Positions 15,941-23,601 of a stretch of 64,000 nucleotides of DNA are shown in pieces. Within the stretch, counting starts at the first letter, position 1, and each line of letters begins with the position of its first letter. The translations under genes were made by a program, and so were the position numbers. The stretch is from Streptomyces griseoincarnatus. GTDB taxonomy: Bacteria; Actinomycetota; Actinomycetes; Streptomycetales; Streptomycetaceae. Under the pieces are notes generated by a model. That model was not told the origin of the DNA. It made no database searches and saw only the letters and a program-made list of their open reading frames with translations. The stretch is taken from the NCBI GenBank assembly GCA_014649575.1, contig BMTH01000012.1, positions 62,001 to 126,000 of the forward strand, given 5' to 3'.

Positions 15941-16900
15941 TCACCGCGAGGGCCGGTGCCCGTCGACGGAGGTCTCCGTGAACGCGTCGCTGCCGTAGGG
16001 CGCCTCCGGCACCTCGTGCAGAGGCAGTCGCACCTCGACGCGCCCGTCGACCACCCGGGTGTCGAAGGCGGGCTGGGGCGCGGTGGCGGGCCCTCCGACG
16101 TTCCAGCCGTCGGAGAGGCGGAAGACGCTGCCGTGCCAGGGACACCGGACGCAGCCGTCGGCGACCGTGCCCTCGGACAGCGGTCCCGCCAGGTGGCTGC
16201 ACCGTTCGGCGAGAGCGTGGACCTCCCCGCCGCTCTCCCGCACCACCAGCACCGGCACGTCGTCCACGACGCACCGCACGGCCTCACCGACCGGGAACTC
16301 GTCGACGCCGCCGACGCGGTGCCAGCCGTCGCGCACGACGTGCGGCACCTCCTCGGCGTGGTTGGCGCCCGCCGCCTGCCGGTACGCCAGATGGCCGCCG
16401 AGCAGGCCGCCGACGCCGACCGCGGTCAGCCCGAGGTAGCCGAGGGCGCGTCCCTTCGCGCCCTTGCCGCTGAGACGCATCACGAGGGAGGCGCCGTAGA
16501 GGCCCACGGCGGCGGTGTTGGCCCAGGCGTGGACCAGGCCCACGCGCTGCTGCTCCCGGCGGAGTTCCGCCCAGTCGACGAGGCCCGACAGAGCGGCGGG
16601 GGCAGCCCCGGCGAGCCCCAGGGCCACCAGGAGATCCGCCTGCCGGGACCGGCCGGGTTTGAGGTCCAGCACGGCGGCCGACATCCAGCTGCCGATGGGC
16701 AGGTGGATGGACATGGGGTGCACGGGGTGGCCGAGCCACGTGCCGTGGAGCACGCCCCGGACACGGCCGAGCGGCAGCGCGCGTACGCGCCGGCCGAGCG
16801 TGTCGATCAGCTGGTCACGGCCGGGATCGCGCTCCAGCGCGTCCAGCAGCCACAGCATCCGGTTCTGTCCGAGGAGGCGACGCCCAGGCTTCTTGCTCAT
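15941..16900 (-). CDS. Rieske (2Fe-2S) protein fused to a DUF2231 membrane domain
   Basis: A 319-residue protein. The N-terminal part has LGHPVHPMSIHLPIG and about four hydrophobic helices (residues ~70-200), as in DUF2231, with His residues that could bind haem. The C-terminal part is a Rieske domain: RCSHLAGPLSEG and RCPWHGSVFRL give the two Cys-x-His cluster-binding pairs. It is probably a membrane electron carrier. ATG 16900 is chosen as the first start before the conserved helix; no strong Shine-Dalgarno is seen. It lies 40 bp downstream of a sulfite-oxidase-like gene on the same strand, so the two may form one redox unit. Confidence 0.85.
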   Translation of the reverse strand: MSKKPGRRLLGQNRMLWLLDALERDPGRDQLIDTLGRRVRALPLGRVRGVLHGTWLGHPVHPMSIHLPIGSWMSAAVLDLKPGRSRQADLLVALGLAGAAPAALSGLVDWAELRREQQRVGLVHAWANTAAVGLYGASLVMRLSGKGAKGRALGYLGLTAVGVGGLLGGHLAYRQAAGANHAEEVPHVVRDGWHRVGGVDEFPVGEAVRCVVDDVPVLVVRESGGEVHALAERCSHLAGPLSEGTVADGCVRCPWHGSVFRLSDGWNVGGPATAPQPAFDTRVVDGRVEVRLPLHEVPEAPYGSDAFTETSVDGHRPSR

Positions 16901-16940
16901 GGGCGCTGAGTTTCCCCACGCGCCGCGGACAAACAAACGG

Positions 16941-18011
16941 TCAGCGTACGCGCAGCCGCACGCGGAGCCAGGCATGGTTGGCGTATCCCTTCGGGTTCCA
17001 CATCTGGGCCGGGGACTCCGGCATGCCCGCGCCGGAGGAGTCCCACGCGCGGGCCAGCACGCTCGCGTCGCCGGGCGGCAGGTCGAGGCTGGTGCGCCAC
17101 CGCTGCCACGCCCCCGGCCCGGCGGGCGCATCGAGCGCGGCGCGGGACCAGGCGCGGCCGCCGTCCGTGGACACCTCGACGCGGGCGACGGTGCGGCCCT
17201 CGCCGGCGAGTGCGTACCCGGTGACCTCGACCGGGCCGCGCGGCAGGACGGCGCCGTCGGACGGGGTGAGGACGGCGCAGTTGAGCGGCAGCGGGCCGAG
17301 GGCGACGCCCTCGGGGTCGTCGCCGGTCGGCGGGAGTCGGTAGGCGGTGGCCTGGAAGTAGCCGTCGGAGGGGGTGATGCGCGCGGTGACGTGGGTGAGC
17401 CATTTGACGCTGCGGGCGCCGATCCAGCCCGGCACGACCACCCGGAGGGGCGCGCCGTGGACGGCCGGCAGCGGGGCGCCGTTCATCGCCCAGGCCAGAA
17501 GCACGTCCGGGGCCAGCGCGCGGTCGCGCGGAACCGACACCTCGTACGGCTGGGGCGGGGCGGCCGACGGGGAGACATCGGGTGCCTGGAAGGCGACGTG
17601 GGCGGCCTCCGGGGCGATACCGGCGTGGGCGAGGACGTCGGCGAGGCGCGCCCCGCGGAACCGGGCGGTCGAGAGGCCGCCCGGTCCCCACGGCGTCTCC
17701 CCGGGGACGGGGCGGACCACGGTCAGGTCGGCGCGCCGGTTGCCCGCGCACTGGAGGGTGACGGTCGCCTCGGTGGCGTCGAAGCGGGATCGCAGGTGAT
17801 CGAGGGAGAGCGTCAGCGGGCGCGCCACCAGGCCGTCCACCACGAGCCGCCAGTCCGCCGGGTCGAGGCGGGGTACGGGGCCGTGGTTGCGGCTGTAGAA
17901 CATGTCGGTGGGCGTGACCGCGGCGCGGGCGAGCGCGGCTCCGGGCGGTTCCGCGTTGAACGGCTCCCGGCCGTGGACCACCATGTCGTCGCGCTTGCCC
18001 CACATGCCCAT
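16941..18011 (-). CDS. Sulfite oxidase-like molybdopterin enzyme
   Basis: A 356-residue protein. The molybdopterin domain has FYSRNHGPVP and VTLQCAGNRR, whose Cys is the molybdenum ligand, plus GAPLRVVVPGWIGARSVKWL. A C-terminal dimerisation domain of immunoglobulin type follows, with VARVEVSTDGGRAWSRA and ending WNPKGYANHAWLRV. No Tat signal, transmembrane helix or haem domain is seen, so electrons must pass to a partner, possibly the Rieske protein encoded next. ATG 18011 (MGMWGKRDD) is the first plausible start; the ribosome site is weak. Confidence 0.8.
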   Translation of the reverse strand: MGMWGKRDDMVVHGREPFNAEPPGAALARAAVTPTDMFYSRNHGPVPRLDPADWRLVVDGLVARPLTLSLDHLRSRFDATEATVTLQCAGNRRADLTVVRPVPGETPWGPGGLSTARFRGARLADVLAHAGIAPEAAHVAFQAPDVSPSAAPPQPYEVSVPRDRALAPDVLLAWAMNGAPLPAVHGAPLRVVVPGWIGARSVKWLTHVTARITPSDGYFQATAYRLPPTGDDPEGVALGPLPLNCAVLTPSDGAVLPRGPVEVTGYALAGEGRTVARVEVSTDGGRAWSRAALDAPAGPGAWQRWRTSLDLPPGDASVLARAWDSSGAGMPESPAQMWNPKGYANHAWLRVRLRVR

Positions 18012-18315
18012 GGTCGTGATTGTCCGCCTGTGGCCGGGGACGCGCCCGGTCACGCGGCGCGGGCCCTGCAGTGCCTGGCCGACCGCGTCCACAGCCCGCG
18101 CTACGACGTGCCCCCGCCGACGTTCCGTCCCGCACCGGCTGGTGGTGCGCGGAAGCACCGGAGGCTGACCGCGGGCCCGCGGGCGCGGACACCCCTGTGC
18201 CCTTTTTACGGAATGCCGGGTGTGCGCCGGGCCCGGCCGGGGAACATGTTCGCCCTGTTCGAGCCGTGCGCCTTGTGGGCCGTGCGGCCTGCCGGGCGGT
18301 GCGAGAGGACTGCGT
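18012..18315. other. Intergenic region between divergent sulfite oxidase and MFS genes
   Basis: A 304-bp stretch with no gene I can support. It must hold two divergent promoters; the AT-richer CCCTTTTTACGGAATG around 18200 is the likeliest promoter zone for the MFS gene. A short plus-strand frame (LADRVHSPRYDVPPPTF) looks protein-like but has no recognisable family or start. Confidence 0.4.
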
Positions 18316-19833
18316 GTGACAGCGTCGGCGTCAGGGTCGGGGGACGGGCAGCCCGGTGTCCAGGGGGACGCGTACGAGCCGGACCCGCGCCGTTGGCGGG
18401 CGCTCTGGGTGACCCTGGTCGCCGGTTTCATGAGCCTGCTGGACGTCACGATCGTGGCGGTCGCGCTGCCCACCGTGCAGCGCGACCTGGGAGCCTCCCC
18501 CGCCGAGGTGCAGTGGGTGGTGTCCGGCTACGCACTCACCTTCGCCCTCGCCCTCGTCACGGCGGGCCGGCTCGGTGACGCGCTCGACCGGCGGAAGATC
18601 TTCCTGCTCGCCCTGTGCGGCTTCGTGCTGTTCAGCGCGGCCTGCGGCGCCGCTCCCGACATCACCCTGCTGGTCGTGGCCCGTCTCGCCCAGGGCCTCG
18701 CGGCCGGTTTCATGGCGCCGCAGAACTCGGCGCTGATCCAGCAGATGTTCCGCGGCGCCGAACGCGGCCGGGCGTTCGGCTACTTCGGCGCGACCGTCGG
18801 CATCTCCTCCGCCTCCGGGCCGATCGTCGGCGGAGCGATCCTCGCCCTGGCCGACGGCATGCAGGGCTGGCGCTGGATCTTCTACGTCAACGTGCCCATC
18901 GGCGTCCTCGCCGTGCTGCTGGGCCGCCGACTGCTGCCGCGGACCCGGAAGTCGGGGCGGGGCCACGTGGACGGGCCGGGTGTGCTGCTGCTCGGTCTGG
19001 GCGTCCTGGCGTTCATGTATCCGCTGGTGCAGGCGGAGTCGGGCGGGCTGAGCCGGCTGTGGTGGCTGTTCCCCGTCGGCGCGGCGGTGCTCGCCGTGTT
19101 CGTCCGGCGGCAGCGGCGGCTGCTGGCCCGGGGGACGACGCCGCTGCTGGACCCCCGCCTGTTCACCACCGTGCGCGGTTACGCCATCGGCGCGGGTGTC
19201 GGCACCCTGTACTTCATCGGCTTCAGCGGCGTCTGGCTGGTCTTCGCGCTGTTCTACCAGAACGGGCTGGACTACTCGCCGCTGGAGTCGGGGCTCGCCG
19301 TGACACCGTTCGCCATCGGCTCGGCGGGGGCGGCGGTGATGTCCGGTCGGCTGGTCGACCGGTTCGGGCGCGGGCTCACCGTGTGGGGTCTCACCGGTGT
19401 GATCGTGGGCCTCGGCACGGCAGCCCTGCTGCTGCGGTTCGCGCCGCTGGACCACGCGCCCTGGTTCGCCGCGCCCGCCCTGTTCGTCGGCGGCATCGGC
19501 GGCGGGTTCGTCGTGTCGCCGAACATCACCCTGACGCTGCGGGACGTGCCGGTGCGGATGGCGGGCGCGGCGGGCGGCGCCCTGCAGACGGGGCAGCGGC
19601 TCGGCGCGGCGGTGGGGACGGCGGCCCTGCCGGGCCTCTTCTACATGGTGCTCAGCCACAGCGACGACTTCCAGGTGGCCCTCTTCGTGGCGCTGGGCGT
19701 GGCCCTGGCGACGATGTCGACGTCGCTGGCCCTGGCGGCGTACGACTGGCTGCGCGACCGGCGCAGCCGCGCGGCGCACGGGGCGTGCCCGGAGGAGGTC
19801 GCGAACAGCCCGGTGCACTCCCGGTCGCTCTGA
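18316..19833 (+). CDS. MFS transporter, DHA2 (14-helix) drug exporter type
   Basis: A 505-residue inner-membrane protein with about 14 hydrophobic helices. Motif D1-like MSLLDVTIVAVALPTVQRDL is in helix 1, the loop 2-3 motif is GRLGDALDRRKIF, and motif C-like GISSASGPIVGGAI is in helix 5, marking a drug:H+ antiporter. GTG 18316 is preceded by GAGAGGA. No adjacent regulator or biosynthetic gene points to the substrate. It is convergent with the oxidoreductase gene at 19853. Confidence 0.85.
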   Translation: MTASASGSGDGQPGVQGDAYEPDPRRWRALWVTLVAGFMSLLDVTIVAVALPTVQRDLGASPAEVQWVVSGYALTFALALVTAGRLGDALDRRKIFLLALCGFVLFSAACGAAPDITLLVVARLAQGLAAGFMAPQNSALIQQMFRGAERGRAFGYFGATVGISSASGPIVGGAILALADGMQGWRWIFYVNVPIGVLAVLLGRRLLPRTRKSGRGHVDGPGVLLLGLGVLAFMYPLVQAESGGLSRLWWLFPVGAAVLAVFVRRQRRLLARGTTPLLDPRLFTTVRGYAIGAGVGTLYFIGFSGVWLVFALFYQNGLDYSPLESGLAVTPFAIGSAGAAVMSGRLVDRFGRGLTVWGLTGVIVGLGTAALLLRFAPLDHAPWFAAPALFVGGIGGGFVVSPNITLTLRDVPVRMAGAAGGALQTGQRLGAAVGTAALPGLFYMVLSHSDDFQVALFVALGVALATMSTSLALAAYDWLRDRRSRAAHGACPEEVANSPVHSRSL

Positions 19834-19852
19834 CCCCGGCCGGTTCAGCGCG

Positions 19853-20905
19853 TCACCGCGCGCCCGGGTGCAGGACGATCTTGCCGACGTGTTCCCTGCG
19901 GGCGAGTTCCTCCTGTGCCCGTGCCGCCTGGTCCAGCGGGTAGGCGGCGGCGACGACCGGTTCGACGGCGGCCCGCCGCGCCATGTCCATGAGCAGGCCG
20001 AAGTGGGCCGGTGTGTGCATCGCGGAGCCGATCACCTGTGCGTTGTGCAGGTAGAGGCGGCGTACGTCCAGGGTCACCCGGTAGCCGCCGAGCGCCCCGG
20101 CGATCACCCAGCGTCCGCCCTCGCGCAGCAGCGGCACCGCCTCGCTCACCAGGTCACCGGCGACGACGTCCAGCGCGACGTCGACGCCCTCGGGCACGGC
20201 GGCGCGGATCCCCGCGACGACGTCCCCCGCCCGGTCGACGACGGCGTCCGCACCCGCCTCGCGCACGGCGTCGGTCTTGGGGCCGCTGCTGACGGCGACC
20301 ACGTGGGCGCCCCGGGCCCGGGCGATCTGCACCGCCGCCAGCCCTACGCCCCCGGACGCGCCCGTCACCAGGACGGTCTCCCCCTCACGTACCCGGGCGC
20401 GTTCGATCATGCCGAGCGCCGTGCCGTAGGCGGTGGGCAGCGAGGCGAGCTGGTCGTCGGTGAGCGGGGAACCGGTGACGTCGTGCAGGCGCTCGAGCGG
20501 GGCGACGACGAAGTCGGCGTAGCCGCCGTCGCGTTCGCTGCCCATCAGGCCCACCGGGTGGGCGTCGGGGCCGTCGCCGTCGTAGAGCGCCGGGTCGACC
20601 ACCACGCGGCGGCCGACGAGACCTGTGTCGCCGCCGGGGCCCACGGCCTCGACCCGGCCGGCCACGTCGGCGCCCTGGATACGGGGGAAGACGACGGGTC
20701 CGCGCCAGCCCGAGCGGGCCTCCGGGTCGCCGGGGCGGCCGTAGGCGCCCTCGCGGGTCCACAGGTCGGTGTTGTTGAGGGCCACCGCCGCGACCCGCAC
20801 CAGCGCTTCGCCGGCTCCCGGGACGGGCACCGGCACCTCGGTCACCTCCAGCACCTCGGGTCCGCCGTGCCGTGTGATGCGTACCGCGCGCATGTGCTCG
20901 GACAA
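19853..20905 (-). CDS. Zinc-type alcohol dehydrogenase/quinone oxidoreductase family protein
   Basis: A medium-chain dehydrogenase/reductase of 346-350 residues. The GroES-like N-terminal half includes VALNNTDLWTREGAYG and IQGADVAGRVEAVG, and the Rossmann half has LVTGASGGVGLAAVQIARARGA. The Cys ligands for catalytic zinc are missing, so it is a zinc-free quinone oxidoreductase-like enzyme. ATG 20893 begins the conserved part, but AGGAGG lies 20 nt away and only 8 nt from TTG 20905, so TTG is preferred. It is divergent from a TetR gene with a GTATAC inverted repeat between them. Confidence 0.8.
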   Translation of the reverse strand: MSEHMRAVRITRHGGPEVLEVTEVPVPVPGAGEALVRVAAVALNNTDLWTREGAYGRPGDPEARSGWRGPVVFPRIQGADVAGRVEAVGPGGDTGLVGRRVVVDPALYDGDGPDAHPVGLMGSERDGGYADFVVAPLERLHDVTGSPLTDDQLASLPTAYGTALGMIERARVREGETVLVTGASGGVGLAAVQIARARGAHVVAVSSGPKTDAVREAGADAVVDRAGDVVAGIRAAVPEGVDVALDVVAGDLVSEAVPLLREGGRWVIAGALGGYRVTLDVRRLYLHNAQVIGSAMHTPAHFGLLMDMARRAAVEPVVAAAYPLDQAARAQEELARREHVGKIVLHPGAR

Positions 20906-20924
20906 GGTCCTCACCTCCTCACGG

Positions 20925-20942
20925 GTATACTGATCTGTATAC
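20925..20942. promoter_or_regulatory. TetR-type operator, GTATAC-N6-GTATAC
   Basis: Perfect inverted repeat GTATACTGATCTGTATAC in the 78-bp gap between the divergent oxidoreductase and TetR genes. A related half-site, CCGATCAGT, occurs at about 20961-20969. The placement over both promoters fits repression of both genes by the TetR product. Confidence 0.65.
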
Positions 20943-20983
20943 CTCTCGTTCCACCGTACACCGATCAGTGAAGGTCCGTGCCC

Positions 20984-21562
20984 ATGGACAGCGGCAGTGA
21001 CGCTCCTCCCCTGACGCCGGCCGGGCGTCGCATCGTCGACGCGGCCGAGGAGCTGTTCTACGAGCGCGGCATCACGGCGGTGGGCGTGGATCTGATCGCC
21101 GAGCACTCCGGCGTGACCAAGCGGACGTTGTACAACCGCTTCGGGTCGAAGGACAACCTCGTGGCGGCCTACCTCACCGAGCGCGACCGGCGCTGGCGGT
21201 CGGAGGTCCGCGCGGCCGTCGCCGCGAGCGGCAGTGCCGAGGATGCGGTCACCGCGCCGTTCGAGGCGTTGCGGAGCTGGACGTCGACGCACACCCGGGG
21301 CTGCGCGTTCCTCAACGCCCTGGCCGAGCTGCCCGATCCGCAGCACCCGGGACACCGCGTCGCCGCCGACCAGAAGCGGTGGCTACGGGGCCTGTTCGAG
21401 GCACTGGCCACGGAGGCCGGCTGCCACGGCCCGGCCGCGCTCGCCACCCGGCTGTTCGTGCTGCACGAGGGCGCGGTGGCCACCGCGCCCCTGTCCCTCG
21501 GGACGGTCGCGGCGGCCTCGGATCTGGCGCGGGAGCTGGTGCGGGCGGCCGTACGCGGGTGA
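20984..21562 (+). CDS. TetR/AcrR family transcriptional regulator
   Basis: A 192-residue repressor. The N-terminal helix-turn-helix is AEELFYERGITAVGVDLIAE, then SGVTKRTLYNRFGSKDNLV; the C-terminal domain is helical with TRGCAFLNALAELPDPQHPG, as in LmrA/YxaF-like TetR proteins. ATG 20984 is 9 nt after GAAGG; GTG 20978 is too close to it. It probably represses itself and the divergent quinone-oxidoreductase-like gene through the GTATAC palindrome. The effector is unknown, perhaps a quinone or electrophile as the target suggests. Confidence 0.85.
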   Translation: MDSGSDAPPLTPAGRRIVDAAEELFYERGITAVGVDLIAEHSGVTKRTLYNRFGSKDNLVAAYLTERDRRWRSEVRAAVAASGSAEDAVTAPFEALRSWTSTHTRGCAFLNALAELPDPQHPGHRVAADQKRWLRGLFEALATEAGCHGPAALATRLFVLHEGAVATAPLSLGTVAAASDLARELVRAAVRG

Positions 21563-21575
21563 CCTGACCCGGCGC

Positions 21576-22043
21576 TCAGGCCTCCTCGCCGACGCCGGTG
21601 ACCGTGTCCTCGCGGACCACGACGACCGGGCAGGCGGCATGCTGCACGCAGTGCTGGGCGACCGAGCCGAGGAGCAGACCGGCGAAACCGCCCAGACCGC
21701 GGCTGCCGACCACGAGCAGGGACGCGTCACGGGCCGCGCGCAGCAGCACGCTGGCCGGTGTCCCGTACAGCACCTCGGTGCGGACGTCCACCGACGGGTG
21801 CGCGCCCAGCGTCTGCTCGACGCACCGGGTCAGGTCCTCCCGCGCCCTGGCCTCCAGGGCTTCCTCGTCACCGCTCGACGGCGGCAGCCAGCCGAGGGCG
21901 CCGTGGTACTGCGGGTAGTCCCAGGAGGTCAGCGCCAGCACCGTCCCGCCGGTGAGCGCGGCCTGACGGGCCGCCCAGCGCAGCGCCTCCCGTGACGACG
22001 GCGAGCCGTCCACCCCGACCACGACCCGGCCCTGATCGTCCAC
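21576..22043 (-). CDS. Universal stress protein (UspA family)
   Basis: A 155-residue single-domain USP. It starts VVVGVDGSPSSREALRWAAR and ends with VVGSRGLGGFAGLLLGSVAQ, then CPVVVVRE, the ATP-binding G-x2-G-x9-G-S pattern, so it is likely an ATP-binding USP. GTG 22043 is preceded by GAGGAGAG. Its stop lies 13 bp from that of the convergent TetR gene with no clear hairpin between. Streptomyces USPs are often under hypoxia or stress control; nothing in the sequence shows this directly. Confidence 0.85.
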   Translation of the reverse strand: MDDQGRVVVGVDGSPSSREALRWAARQAALTGGTVLALTSWDYPQYHGALGWLPPSSGDEEALEARAREDLTRCVEQTLGAHPSVDVRTEVLYGTPASVLLRAARDASLLVVGSRGLGGFAGLLLGSVAQHCVQHAACPVVVVREDTVTGVGEEA

Positions 22044-22195
22044 GGTCTCTCCTCACGCCCGACGGCCACGGGGCGGCCGGCGCGCGCCCCCGGCCCCAGC
22101 ATCCGGCGGGCAAGCGCCGGATGCCGAGCCCAGCGGGTCCGGACGGGGCAGCGGGGCCGCACGGCGGAGGGATCTCGCCGCGAGGTCCCGAGGGG

Positions 22196-23347
22196 TCAGA
22201 GCTCCTGCACGAAGTACGGCTCCAGGGTCATCCAGCCGTTGCCGCGCGCCCCGTACCGGGTGCCGTTGTCGGCGCGGGCGAGGGTGTACCAGGAGTCGAC
22301 GTAGTCCGGGTCGTCCGTCCACCAGTCGTCCGGGATCGCGTCGAGCACCGCGTTCACCAGCGGGACGTAGGCACCCTGGTCGGTCACGGTGAGCAGGACG
22401 GCGGCGATGGCCTTGGCGAGGTCGCGGTAGTTGGTGGAGCCGTCCTCCTCCATCATCACGGCGTCGGCCAGGTCGTACTTGTACGACGACCAGTTGACCA
22501 GGACCTGCTGAGGCCGGTAGACGGTGCCGTCGTTGTCGAGATACGGCATGTCGACCGGGTCGACCCGCACCTTGCCGTCGTGCCCGAAGCCGGTGACCAG
22601 GGTGTAGATCTCGGCGTCGCCCTTGATCCAGGGCTCCTGGTCGTCGGTGAGGGATACCGCGGTGATGCGCGTGGTCCAGAAGCCCGCGGCGGCGGCCGAG
22701 GTGCGCGCCTGCTTCGACTCGGGCCCCGGGTCGGCGGACCGCACGCCGCGCCGGGCGAGTTCCTCGTGGAGGACGTCCAGGCCCGCGGCCAGGGCGCGGG
22801 AGCCGTCGATGTCGACGACGTACACGGGACGCGCGGGGGCCTTGCGGGCGTCGAGCGTGTGGGCCCGGCCCTTGCTGTCGTACGCGGTGACGGGGCCGTC
22901 GTCCGAGGTGGCGGCCGCCACCCAGGGTTCCGTCCCGGCGGTGAGCGCGCCGCGCATCGACGGGTCGCCGAGTCGCAGCCGCAGCAGCGGACCGACGTCG
23001 GGAGCGAGGCCCTTGGCGGCGGCGATCCGGCGGTCGGCCGTGGCGAGGGCGGTCCGGAGGGCGCCGTCGGCGAGGGCCGTGACGGCGACCTCGTCGGAGG
23101 TCAGGGCCGCCTGGCGGACGCGGGCGCGCCAGGCGGGGTCGGTGAGCGCGGCGGCGATCGCCCGCGCGGTCGTGTCCTCGGTCGCGTGGACCTCGGACGC
23201 GGTGGAGGTGCGGGCTTCCCGGGTGGCCGCGGGGGCGGGTGCGGCGGCGGCCTGCGGGGCGGCGAGGGTCTGGCCGGCGCACAGGACGGCCAGGGTCGTC
23301 GCCGCGGCGGCGAGGGTGCCGCGGCGGCGGAGATGACGGGGTCTCAC
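22196..23347 (-). CDS. Secreted DUF3103-like protein
   Basis: A 383-residue protein with a typical Sec signal: RPRHLRRRG, a long Ala/Val/Leu core, then a cut after LAAPQAAAAP. The mature part contains GLAPDVGPLLRLRLGD, PVYVVDIDGSRALAAG and AVSLTDDQEPWIKGDAEIYT near the end, a pattern I associate with DUF3103 proteins; the function is unknown. The many Asp residues near the end could bind metal. GTG 23347 is preceded by AGGAGG at 10 nt; the longer open frame upstream is not coding. Confidence 0.6.
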   Translation of the reverse strand: MRPRHLRRRGTLAAAATTLAVLCAGQTLAAPQAAAAPAPAATREARTSTASEVHATEDTTARAIAAALTDPAWRARVRQAALTSDEVAVTALADGALRTALATADRRIAAAKGLAPDVGPLLRLRLGDPSMRGALTAGTEPWVAAATSDDGPVTAYDSKGRAHTLDARKAPARPVYVVDIDGSRALAAGLDVLHEELARRGVRSADPGPESKQARTSAAAAGFWTTRITAVSLTDDQEPWIKGDAEIYTLVTGFGHDGKVRVDPVDMPYLDNDGTVYRPQQVLVNWSSYKYDLADAVMMEEDGSTNYRDLAKAIAAVLLTVTDQGAYVPLVNAVLDAIPDDWWTDDPDYVDSWYTLARADNGTRYGARGNGWMTLEPYFVQEL

Positions 23348-23601
23348 GTGGATCGAGCCTCCTGGGACGAGTGGTCGACAGGGCACTGCGTGTGGAGCTC
23401 GCGGGTGTGACCGTGCGGGGGATCTATGCGGGTAGATACCCACGAGTAGCGATGATGACGGTGCCATGACAGACGCGCAAGAGGGCCCGCGCGCCGGAGT
23501 CGGGCGCGGTCCCGCCGCGGTCGGCCGGTCGGGCGGTCCCGCCGCGGACGCCGGTGCGGCCCGCGAGCAGCGGCGTCCGTGTCCCGGCAGGATGGTGCGC
23601 C

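Noticed and set aside
18020..18180. Protein-like plus-strand frame around LADRVHSPRYDVPPPTF
   Set aside because: No start, no recognised family, short; may be chance or a relic too eroded to name.
23466..23601. ATG 23466 as an alternative start before the FUSC gene
   Set aside because: It opens a different frame that becomes Arg/Ala/Gly shadow of the FUSC gene; no link to the FUSC frame.
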